Origin: Argonema galeatum A003/A1
Lineage (GTDB): Bacteria > Cyanobacteriota > Cyanobacteriia > Cyanobacteriales > Aerosakkonemataceae
Assembly: GCF_023333595.1 (NCBI RefSeq)
Contig: NZ_JAIQZM010000004.1
Location: forward strand, 62,001-126,000
Length of the DNA stretch: 64,000 nucleotides
Reading direction: 5' to 3'
Below, one piece after another: positions 17,736-24,995 of this stretch; positions within the stretch are counted from its first letter, which is position 1, and each line of letters opens with the position of its first letter. Position numbers and translations under genes: made by a program. The notes beneath the pieces were generated by a model. It saw only the letters and a program-made list of their open reading frames with translations, ran no database searches and was not told the origin of the DNA.

Positions 17736-17900
17736 AGGGGCTAGGGGAAGAGGGGCTAGGGGCTAGGGGAAGAGGGGGGAGTGGGGGAGTGGGGGAGTGG
17801 GGGAGAATGACTAATGACCAATGACTAATTTTGTTTTGACTTTTATTGGCCAATTCCCCAATCTAAAATCTAAAATCTAAAATCTAAAATCTAAAATCGA
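17735..17900. repeat. G-rich tandem repeats and AATCTAA heptanucleotide array
   Basis: Positions 17735-17805 consist of GGGGCTAGGGGAAGA and GTGGGGGA units. Positions 17858-17898 are six consecutive AATCTAA units running up to the start of the next gene. Both are typical cyanobacterial intergenic repeats. A minus-strand frame across them is not a gene. Confidence 0.85.
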
Positions 17901-18659
17901 ATGAGTTTTCCTGTTTATTTGTGGCTTGGCTCTTGGCGGATTCATCCTCATATTTTATTTGAGTCGTTGGCTTATGCGATCGCGTTTCGGCTAGTTCTGC
18001 ATAATGTTCGCCAAGATACTATTTCTTCCCCGCAACGCAGTTCTGTGATAGTGGGTGGGATGGTTGGGGCTTTGGTGGGTGCTAAGGTGCTGGTTTTGCT
18101 ACAGCATCTTGATGTAGTTTGGCAGAGTGGGGAAAATTTTCTTTTAGTTTTATTGCAGGGGAAAACTGTTGTCGGTGCATTGCTGGGGGGATTGATTGGG
18201 GTTGAGTTGACGAAAAAGTCGATCGGGGTAAGGCGATCGACTGGCGATGCTTTTGTCTATCCTTTGATTGTGGGGACTGCTGTGGGACGGATTGGCTGTT
18301 TTTTGACGGGGTTGAGCGATCGCACTTACGGTATTGCCACTAGCTTACCTTGGGGTGTCGATTTTGGCGATCGCATTCCTCGCCATCCCACTCAGTTGTA
18401 TGAAGTTATATTTTTGTTGGGTTTGATGATATTTTTACTCATCCGCAGTCGCTACTCTCGTCAGGAAGGGGATTTATTTAAGTTTTACGCGATCGCTTAT
18501 TTAGGTTTTCGCTTGTCGATCGACTTCATTAAGCCAGATTTTCACCCATTTTTGGGGCTAAGTGCGATTCAGGTTGCTTGTTTGCTGGGACTTTTATATT
18601 ATTGCCGCAGTATTCCCCAGATGTTTGCTTTCGCCCCACTTTCATCTAGGGTACGTTAG
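17901..18659 (+). CDS. Prolipoprotein diacylglyceryl transferase-like membrane protein
   Basis: A 252-residue, seven-helix-like protein of the Lgt family. The core GTAVGRIGCFLTGLSDRTYG matches the Lgt signature region (GRxGNFxNxExxG) only in part, but RHPTQLYEVIFLLGLMIFL matches the second conserved block well. Lgt adds diacylglycerol to the lipobox Cys of prelipoproteins in the plasma membrane. The replaced Asn/Glu positions suggest this is a divergent paralogue and not the housekeeping enzyme, so I give no symbol. It begins right after a heptanucleotide array, which must contain or border its ribosome site. Confidence 0.75.
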   Translation: MSFPVYLWLGSWRIHPHILFESLAYAIAFRLVLHNVRQDTISSPQRSSVIVGGMVGALVGAKVLVLLQHLDVVWQSGENFLLVLLQGKTVVGALLGGLIGVELTKKSIGVRRSTGDAFVYPLIVGTAVGRIGCFLTGLSDRTYGIATSLPWGVDFGDRIPRHPTQLYEVIFLLGLMIFLLIRSRYSRQEGDLFKFYAIAYLGFRLSIDFIKPDFHPFLGLSAIQVACLLGLLYYCRSIPQMFAFAPLSSRVR

Positions 18660-18809
18660 CTATCTTCGTAACGCACCAGATGTCGGGGGTTGTCTGAAAA
18701 TTGCTGTAAAATCGCATTTAAAAAGGGGATGGGGAAGTACTAGACAGGGAAGCCTGTTTGATGTATGCTTATATAATAGAAATCTGTCCCCCATAAATAT
18801 CACAACCTA

Positions 18810-19386
18810 GTTCTTCCTTATCAAGATTATTATAACATAAAAAATTAGTGCCGTCAAGGAGATAGAAAAAAGCTTGGGCGATTTGAAGAGGAAGAGGTTT
18901 TTAGCCACAGATGAACAATAATTGAACACAGATGAAGATGTGGATTTTTTGTAGATATACTTAATACGGTGATAGACTACGCTTTTTGGGAATTGGGAAA
19001 AAGATTTTTCTGACCATTACCGATTATCGATTATCGCGATAACAAAAAGCGCGGTTTGTCACCGCCGCAGATAAATATAGATGGTGGTGAAAGTGCGATC
19101 GGGCCTGGTTGCCTAGAAATCTGATTTTTGAGAGGAGCTGTAAACGAGATTCAGGTTGCTAGGTAAGATAGAGAAATTGGAAAAATATAAATATTGTAGT
19201 TCTTCCTTATCAACATAATGGTAACACATAAATTTAGTGGCGTCAAGGGTATAGAAAAAAATGCGTGGGTGATTTGAAGAGGAAGAGGTTTGGAACTACA
19301 GATGAAGATGTGGATTTTTTGAAGATAAATAGAGATGGTGGTGAAAGTGCGATCGAACTTGGTTGGTTAGAGATATGATTTTTTAG
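18810..19386. repeat. Diverged direct duplication in non-coding DNA
   Basis: No gene is seen between 18660 and 19432. A segment starting TAGTTCTTCCTTATCAA occurs at 18811 and again at 19197; both copies continue with TTAGTGCCGTCAAGG-like and GATTTGAAGAGGAAGAGGTTT sequences and then AGATGAAGATGTGGATTTTTTG. A downstream block (GATGGTGGTGAAAGTGCGATCG) also occurs twice, at about 19080 and 19332. The second copy lacks about 110 bp present in the first. The content looks like decayed DNA. Confidence 0.75.
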
Positions 19387-19432
19387 ATGATCGTGGCAGT
19401 ATTGGCAAGTAGTTTATCAGAGATCGGAAGAA

Positions 19433-20014
19433 GTGGAAGAAAGTCAAAGTATATATCCATCAATCTTAGCCAGCCTGCTATTATTGTGCCAAGGTTACAT
19501 TCCAGCAGTCATTTTGGGAATTCCGTTGGGAATATTGGTTGGGATCGACAGGGTGATTTATCGGATACTGAAGAGAATTTTTCAGATTCCAGCTACTATA
19601 CCTTCCATCGCCTTGTTACCGATCGCGTTGATAGGATTGAAAAATAACCAACAAGCTGTCCTTTTCGTGATTTTTTTCAGCGCCATCTGGCAGATTATCA
19701 TAAATACTGCCACAGGTGTCCAAAAGTTCCGGAGTAACGGCAAGGATTTGAGAGATGCTATCCATCATACATTTACAGGGATGAGGATGGCAATGGGGTT
19801 GGCTTGGTTCACCCTAATCGCCGGGGAATTTTTGACAGGTGGTAAAGGGATCGGCTTTTTCATCTGGGATGCCTATAACAGTAACATGATTGATGAAATC
19901 GTCAAGGCGTTATTCTATATTGCGATTATCGGCTTGCTGCTGGATGGAGTGCTAGAGTTAGCAGGATATCTGATTTCGCGACAAGTCCCAGAAGATCGAG
20001 AATCGGAGATGTAA
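19433..20014 (+). CDS. ABC transporter permease, NrtB/SsuC type, N-terminally short
   Basis: The 193-residue product aligns with the last two thirds of nitrate/taurine-type permeases (binding-protein-dependent transport inner membrane component). PSILASLLLLCQGYIPAVILGIPLGILVG starts at the second membrane helix; the EAA-like loop is GKDLRDAIHHTFTGMRMAMGLAW, followed by GEFLTGGKGIGFFIW. The usual first 70 residues are missing: upstream in frame a stop occurs at 19388 and only duplicated non-coding DNA precedes. The start given is a GTG with no good ribosome site. No ATPase or binding protein is adjacent, so this may be a decaying gene. Confidence 0.6.
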   Translation: MEESQSIYPSILASLLLLCQGYIPAVILGIPLGILVGIDRVIYRILKRIFQIPATIPSIALLPIALIGLKNNQQAVLFVIFFSAIWQIIINTATGVQKFRSNGKDLRDAIHHTFTGMRMAMGLAWFTLIAGEFLTGGKGIGFFIWDAYNSNMIDEIVKALFYIAIIGLLLDGVLELAGYLISRQVPEDRESEM

Positions 20015-20029
20015 ACTTTCGTAATTGCT

Positions 20030-21445
20030 ATGCCTACAAGATCTTATCTTTTTTATGCTTTAACGAACAGCGTTTGCTCAAAATGCCTGGTCAAGGTGGA
20101 AGCGAAAATCATTTTTCGGGACGATCGCGTTTACCTGGTGAAACATTGTAGCACCCACGGACATGAAGAAGTGCTGATTGCGGATGATATCGAATATTAT
20201 AAACAATCCCTGGGATTCATTAAACCTGGGGATATGCCGCTAAAATTCAATACACCGATTAAATATGGATGTCCTTACGACTGCGGACTTTGTCCAGATC
20301 ACGAACAGCATAGCTGTTTAACGCTGGTAGAGGTAACGGATCGGTGCAATTTATCCTGCCCAATTTGCTACGCAGATTCTGGAACAGAAGAAATTTCCCA
20401 AATTTCCCAACAACCGCGACGCCATCGTAGTCTAGCACAAATTGAAATGATGTTGGATGCGATCGTACAAAATGAGGGAGAACCTCAGATTGTACAGATT
20501 AGTGGGGGGGAACCTACGGTACATCCAGAGTTTTTTGAGATTCTGGATCTTGTCAAAAGTAAGCCCATCAAGCATTTGATGATCAATACTAATGGTATCC
20601 GCATTGCCAAGGAGAGGAGTTTTTGCGATCGCCTCAGTCAGTATATGCCGGGAATCGAAGTCTATCTGCAATTCGATAGCTTTGAGGCGGTGGCGCTGAA
20701 AGAGTTGCGGGGTGCGGATTTGCGAGATGTTCGTGAAAAAGCGATCGCCCATCTCAACGAGTATAACATCTCGACCACCCTAGTCGTCACCCTAAAAAAA
20801 GGATTGAACGACGGGGAAATCGGCAAAATCATCGACTACGCCTTGAAACAGAAATGCGTGCGCGGTGTCACATTTCAACCTATCCAAGCTGCGGGACGTT
20901 TGGAGGATTTCGATCCCAAGCGAGATAGATATACGCTGACCGAAGTCCGTCGTTCCATTTTACAACAAAGTTCTCATTTCAAACCAGAAGATATTTTACC
21001 TGTGCCTTGCCATCCAGATTGTTTAGCGATGGCGTATGCGCTGAAAGTGAATGGAAAAGTAATACCGCTGACTGGTTTACTCAATCCAGATGAATTTGTC
21101 AAAATTATGCCGAATAGCGTTCTTTACGAGCAAAATGAAGAACTGAAGCGCAACATTTTCGAGCTATTTTCCACCAGTCATTCTCCCCAATCTTCTGCAA
21201 CTTCGTTGAAACAACTATTGTGCTGTTTGCCCATGCTACCAGTTCCCGAAGGAATTACCTACGAGAATGTTTTTCGGGTGATGATTGTGCAATTTCTCGA
21301 CCCATATAACTTTGACGTTCGTTCGGTGAAACGGTCTTGTATTCATATTGTACATCCAGATGGGAGAATTATTCCATTTGATACTTTCAATATGTTCTAC
21401 CGCGAGGGGAGTGCTGGATATCATTTGGTTTCTAATCGCCCGTAG
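20030..21445 (+). CDS. Radical SAM protein, MJ0619/Tes-like
   Basis: The 471-residue protein has the radical SAM cluster motif C106-x3-C110-x2-C113 (CNLSCPICY), then QISGGEPTVHPEF for SAM binding. The N-terminal part carries C16-x2-C19, C40 followed by HGH, and C81-x3-C85-x2-C88...C96 (CPYDCGLCPDHEQHSC). From memory this Cys pattern is diagnostic of the MJ0619-like family, whose archaeal member Tes joins lipid chains to make tetraethers. The C-terminal segment (VMIVQFLDPYNFDVRSVKRSC) is also family-like. Activity in cyanobacteria is unknown. It starts 16 bp after the short permease gene on the same strand. Confidence 0.85.
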   Translation: MPTRSYLFYALTNSVCSKCLVKVEAKIIFRDDRVYLVKHCSTHGHEEVLIADDIEYYKQSLGFIKPGDMPLKFNTPIKYGCPYDCGLCPDHEQHSCLTLVEVTDRCNLSCPICYADSGTEEISQISQQPRRHRSLAQIEMMLDAIVQNEGEPQIVQISGGEPTVHPEFFEILDLVKSKPIKHLMINTNGIRIAKERSFCDRLSQYMPGIEVYLQFDSFEAVALKELRGADLRDVREKAIAHLNEYNISTTLVVTLKKGLNDGEIGKIIDYALKQKCVRGVTFQPIQAAGRLEDFDPKRDRYTLTEVRRSILQQSSHFKPEDILPVPCHPDCLAMAYALKVNGKVIPLTGLLNPDEFVKIMPNSVLYEQNEELKRNIFELFSTSHSPQSSATSLKQLLCCLPMLPVPEGITYENVFRVMIVQFLDPYNFDVRSVKRSCIHIVHPDGRIIPFDTFNMFYREGSAGYHLVSNRP

Positions 21446-21518
21446 AAAATAAACGGAATTTATTTGATGTCTTACAATGAGTTTAGTTTAGCTAAAGTCA
21501 AATATAAAAGGATAAATT

Positions 21519-21836
21519 ATGGCAATACAAAATGAATTTCTTGGCATAATCTATGGAATGTTATTGTTATTGGGTATGCACGCCATCGCAATAGTAGCAA
21601 TATTCATTTTAGGATTTGTTTTATTTTCTAATACACCAGGTTACGCTATTTTAGCATTTTGGATATATGCAGCATTTGGTTTTTCCTTAATTCAGTTGTT
21701 ATATGTAATTCCAGTTGTTTTAAGGCTCAAACAACAACAAAGATGGGGAATGATGAAAGGAGTGATTATCGGCGCAGTAATAACTGCTTTGGTGAGTGGT
21801 GGTTGCTTTTTGATTTACGGTAGAGGGAATTTCTAA
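21519..21836 (+). CDS. Small membrane protein, paralogue 1
   Basis: I do not recognise a family. The 105-residue protein has three hydrophobic segments and a basic loop (RLKQQQRWGMMKGVIIGAVI) before the third. It shares KGVIIGAVITAL and the general layout with the protein encoded 13 bp downstream, so the two are a tandem duplication. The ATG follows AAAAGGATAAATT, a usable ribosome site. AT-rich compared with neighbouring genes. Confidence 0.65.
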   Translation: MAIQNEFLGIIYGMLLLLGMHAIAIVAIFILGFVLFSNTPGYAILAFWIYAAFGFSLIQLLYVIPVVLRLKQQQRWGMMKGVIIGAVITALVSGGCFLIYGRGNF

Positions 21837-21849
21837 GGTTGGTAAAATT

Positions 21850-22242
21850 ATGTCAGACAGGGATGAATCTAGAGAAATTCAGAATCAAAATGGATGTTTG
21901 CCAATCTGTGGAATTTTGATCCTAAATGTAGGCTTATTTTTCCTAATAGGCTTTTTATTTAGTCATTTATCTATACTTTTTCCCAATTTACCATTTATAA
22001 TTACAAAATGCTTATACCCACAAACATATAATAATCCACTTGCTAATGGCTTTGCAAATATTCAAGCTGTATTTGGTAGCATTTCTATAGTTCAAATATT
22101 CTATTTGATCCCCTTAATTTATTGGCTTAAAAGGAAAAGGAAAAAAGAATTTGTGAAAGGAGTAATTATTGGTGCGGTAATTACTGCTTTATTAACAAGT
22201 CCTTGTTTTATACAAGTTATTGCTTGTAAAAGTTATAGCTAA
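21850..22242 (+). CDS. Small membrane protein, paralogue 2
   Basis: The 130-residue product has a charged N-terminus, then three or four hydrophobic segments. IPLIYWLKRKRKKEFVKGVIIGAVITALL mirrors the end of the preceding protein (WLK-basic-KGVIIGAVITAL). The GTAAAATTATG start follows AAGGTTGG. Function unknown; the pair is likely one transcription unit. Confidence 0.65.
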   Translation: MSDRDESREIQNQNGCLPICGILILNVGLFFLIGFLFSHLSILFPNLPFIITKCLYPQTYNNPLANGFANIQAVFGSISIVQIFYLIPLIYWLKRKRKKEFVKGVIIGAVITALLTSPCFIQVIACKSYS

Positions 22243-22249
22243 TTTTGCT

Positions 22250-22352
22250 GATGCGCCTCGAATACTGCGAAGCCGATCGCGCATTTCTGCCAACTTCTCA
22301 GGATTATCTAAATAATCTAATACAAAATCTGCCACATCTTTAGCCATTTCTT
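22250..22352 (-). pseudogene. Fragment of a second LpxB-related gene
   Basis: The minus strand encodes EMAKDVADFVLDYLDNPEKL and AEMRDRLRSIRGA, clearly similar to the C-terminal part of the LpxB-related protein at 23435-24724 (VVELVMDFLNNPEKLDQMRD). No start, upstream domain or proper end remains. It is a short relic of a duplicated gene. Confidence 0.75.
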
Positions 22353-22416
22353 TGTAGGTTGGGCCCTTGTGAAGCGAAACCCAACCTACAAAGCTAAAGA
22401 AACCCGGTTTCTAAGG
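22353..22416. repeat. Palindromic repeat GTAGGTTGGG...CCCAACCTAC
   Basis: TTTGTAGGTTGGG and CCCAACCTACAAA form 13-bp perfect arms around a 10-nt loop. An AGAAACCCGGTTTCT palindrome follows. Both are widespread cyanobacterial interspersed palindromes. Confidence 0.8.
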
Positions 22417-22451
22417 GCTTGGCAGTTTTACGTTTAATTAGGCCCACCTAC

Positions 22452-23339
22452 TTAGCTGGGGGGTATGAAAGAGCCGATCGCATCTTCAATAGTAACGCGC
22501 CCTTTCAGATGGGTTGTTCCCTCATCTTCAAAGATAATATGTCCCGTGTTGAAACCGCGTAACATCTCGCTCCAACCGACGATCGCACCTGGGCTATTAC
22601 CAAATTGTGCCAGCAAGTGCGCCCAGTCCGATTCTGGCACCTCAACAGCCTGTACAGGGCGGCCTAACGCCTGTGCAAACCCCGCTGCCACGTCGTTTGG
22701 GCTATAGGACTGCGGGCCTTGAAGTTCGATCGTCCTTGTACCGCTCCATGTTTCCAGCAGGGATTCTGCACATACACGGCCAATATCTGCCGCTGCAACC
22801 ATTGGGATCGCACGGTCTAGCGGAGAAAGAAAGCTCGGCATCACACCCTCGCTGGCGGCTACACTTGCCACAGATGCCCAATTCTCCATAAAGTAGGCAC
22901 AGCGAACAAAGGCGATCGGCAAATCGATTTGTCGGAAGCGTTGCTCAAATATCCAGGTGGTGCGGATGTTACCAGTTCCCTCTGGAAGATGGGCACCTAC
23001 CGAAGAAAGCACCACAAGTTTGGACAGTCCGGCATTCTGTACCGCTTCTTGCAATGCTACACCTACGTTCTCCGCTACGGCGAACATATCATCCGCCTGG
23101 TAGTCTGGAGGATTGAGAAGGTAAGCGCCTTTGGCACCCGAAAACGCCTGGGTCATCGCACCCACATCAGTAACATCGGCGACAGCTACCTCTGCACCCC
23201 GCTGCGCCCAACTCTCGCCTTTGCTAGCGTTTCTGACTACAACGCGCACAGATGCGCCGTGTTCGATTAAAGTGTTTGCTACTGCTCCTCCGGTTTGGCC
23301 CGTTGCTCCCAGTACGACGTAAATATCTTTTTGGCTCAT
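22452..23339 (-). CDS. NmrA-family NAD(P)-binding protein
   Basis: A 295-residue Rossmann-fold protein of the atypical short-chain dehydrogenase group. The N-terminus MSQKDIYVVLGATGQTGGAV holds the dinucleotide motif GATGQTGG. Later segments KLVVLSSVGAHLPEGTGN and AYFMENWASVAS match NmrA/HSCARG-like proteins, which act as redox sensors or quinone/oxidoreductase-like enzymes. The catalytic Tyr-x3-Lys of classical SDRs is not evident. It is more GC-rich than nearby genes and has no operon partner, so recent acquisition is possible. Confidence 0.88.
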   Translation of the reverse strand: MSQKDIYVVLGATGQTGGAVANTLIEHGASVRVVVRNASKGESWAQRGAEVAVADVTDVGAMTQAFSGAKGAYLLNPPDYQADDMFAVAENVGVALQEAVQNAGLSKLVVLSSVGAHLPEGTGNIRTTWIFEQRFRQIDLPIAFVRCAYFMENWASVASVAASEGVMPSFLSPLDRAIPMVAAADIGRVCAESLLETWSGTRTIELQGPQSYSPNDVAAGFAQALGRPVQAVEVPESDWAHLLAQFGNSPGAIVGWSEMLRGFNTGHIIFEDEGTTHLKGRVTIEDAIGSFIPPS

Positions 23340-23434
23340 GTTTTTTTCCGAGTTAATAGAATATCGGTTACAAAATTTCGATCGAACTGCTTGCAGCAGT
23401 TAAATTCGCTCACTTCACGTTATTATTTCACGTT

Positions 23435-24724
23435 TTAGCCATCTAAATCCTCAAATTTGCAAATTTCTTCCTGCACCAAATGAGCTAATTTTTGTGCTGC
23501 ACCTGCTTCACCGCGAACACTGCGGAGGCGATCGCGCATTTGGTCTAACTTTTCAGGATTATTCAAAAAATCCATCACCAATTCTACCACATCTGAAGGT
23601 TGCAATTTACCCACAATTTCTGGTACAATTTCAGTCTTAGCCCAAATATTCGGCCATGCAAATAAACGCTTCTGTCTCAATACCAACCAGTTAATGATTT
23701 TAGCAAAAATCGAACCTAATCCCGGTAAATTGGCGAGTAATCCTGGCAAACCATCCCAGCTTCGCATTGCATCCAGTTGCTGAGTGGGAATCAACACAAT
23801 CATCGGCACTGCTAAAGCGCCCAATTCAGCTGTATTCGCACCAACGGTAGTCAGACAAATACGACATTGGGATAACAATTGATATGCAGGGGATTGTGTA
23901 AATAATTCTACGTGCAAACCGCTATTTGTTTTAAGAAAAGGAGGTTCTGGGTGAGGCGGACTAACCAATTCTGCACTTCCCCATCCCAGTTGCCCAATCA
24001 GGGGATTTTGTTGGGGATCGGCAAAGCGAGCTAATTTTTGGATATCTAAAGTTGGCGCAACGGGAATTACGAAACGAGTTTGGGGACGCAATCTGTGGAT
24101 CTGTTCTGCGATCGCCAATACCAAAGGCAGTCCCTGAACTAATTTAGCAGGTTTAGATCCGGGCAGCAATCCGATCGATTCGATTTTAGATTTTGGATTT
24201 TGGATTTTAGATTGATTCTCAATACTGTCCTCTTGCGCTTGGGCCATTAAATCGCCGACGACGGTAAATTTATGAGCGTATTTCTGATGGGTATGAGCAA
24301 CAATTTCAGGTTTCATCACCCCAAATCTGTCAATCCAATTGTGCCAACGTGCTTGCCATTCTGCGTAGACAATGGTACGATAGTCTAAACGTTTGCCAAT
24401 TAGGACGGTGAAAAATTGATCGCCGCCTAAAAAGAGAACCGCACCTTTTTGTCGCCAGTCCCAATTTTCGGCAGTCTTACCCCACAGCAAAAACCGAAAG
24501 AAATGTTCTGACCCTTGGACGCGATCGACTTCTGGATAGCTTTGGGCAATTTCCACCTCTTTGCCACTGGCGTTGGGACAGGGGGATAGCACGATCGAAA
24601 TGCGTAAGAGAGTGCGATCGTCTCCTAATTGTTGACGAAGCGATCGCACCACAGGACGCACCCAAGTTGCCAACTCCCCTGGCCCATTGGAGAGAATCAG
24701 AATATCAGCTGGCTGCACAATCAT
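23435..24724 (-). CDS. Lipid-A-disaccharide-synthase-related glycosyltransferase
   Basis: A 429-residue GT-B-like protein related to LpxB but distinct from it. It begins ADILILSNGPGELATWVRPV, where NGPGE is the family landmark, and continues with FLGGDQFF, GLLPGSKPAKL and LTTVGANTAELGALAVPMIVLIP, the donor-binding region of GT19-like enzymes. Acceptor and product are unknown. Residues about 168-182 ([15 protein letters not shown]) derive from an AATCTAA-type repeat inserted in frame. A short relic of a paralogue lies at 22250-22352. The start MIVQPADILIL is well placed. Confidence 0.85.
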   Translation of the reverse strand: MIVQPADILILSNGPGELATWVRPVVRSLRQQLGDDRTLLRISIVLSPCPNASGKEVEIAQSYPEVDRVQGSEHFFRFLLWGKTAENWDWRQKGAVLFLGGDQFFTVLIGKRLDYRTIVYAEWQARWHNWIDRFGVMKPEIVAHTHQKYAHKFTVVGDLMAQAQEDSIENQSKIQNPKSKIESIGLLPGSKPAKLVQGLPLVLAIAEQIHRLRPQTRFVIPVAPTLDIQKLARFADPQQNPLIGQLGWGSAELVSPPHPEPPFLKTNSGLHVELFTQSPAYQLLSQCRICLTTVGANTAELGALAVPMIVLIPTQQLDAMRSWDGLPGLLANLPGLGSIFAKIINWLVLRQKRLFAWPNIWAKTEIVPEIVGKLQPSDVVELVMDFLNNPEKLDQMRDRLRSVRGEAGAAQKLAHLVQEEICKFEDLDG

Positions 24725-24784
24725 ATTCTGTGAACGATTGCAATAGACATCTCCAGAAATTAAAAGTGCGTTGCCTAGAACCCT

Positions 24785-24814
24785 TGTAGAGACGTTGCAT
24801 GCAACGTCTCTACA
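24785..24814. repeat. Perfect 30-bp palindrome TGTAGAGACGTTGCA...
   Basis: TGTAGAGACGTTGCA is followed directly by its exact reverse complement. A close variant (GTAGAGACGTTTCATGAAAC...) lies at 52906-52933. It is an interspersed palindrome typical of cyanobacteria. Confidence 0.85.
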
Positions 24815-24843
24815 TTCTTTTTTGGAGAGGTCTAATAGTGGTG

Positions 24844-24982
24844 GTAACGCAAGTTGCTAGTTATATAGTTGAGTTTGGTATTAGGTACGTAGTTGCGCTT
24901 TAGCGCTCTTATCCTAGTTGGTATAAGAGCGCTAAAGCGCAACTACGTACCCAGAAGGCAAGTAACTAGCAACTTGAGTTAC
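24844..24982. repeat. 139-bp fold-back element (MITE-like)
   Basis: The outer arms (GTAACGCAAGTTGCTAGTTA and TAACTAGCAACTTGAGTTAC) pair imperfectly; the inner arms, 24884-24912 and 24923-24951, are perfectly complementary over 29 bp with a 10-nt loop. It has no coding capacity. A transcript would form a long hairpin, so it could end transcription of the minus-strand gene ending nearby at 24996. Confidence 0.85.
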
Positions 24983-24995
24983 TATAAGGCTGGGC

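Noticed and set aside
17858-17898. AATCTAA array as a CRISPR or coding repeat
   Set aside because: Unspaced heptanucleotide units are an ordinary cyanobacterial intergenic repeat.
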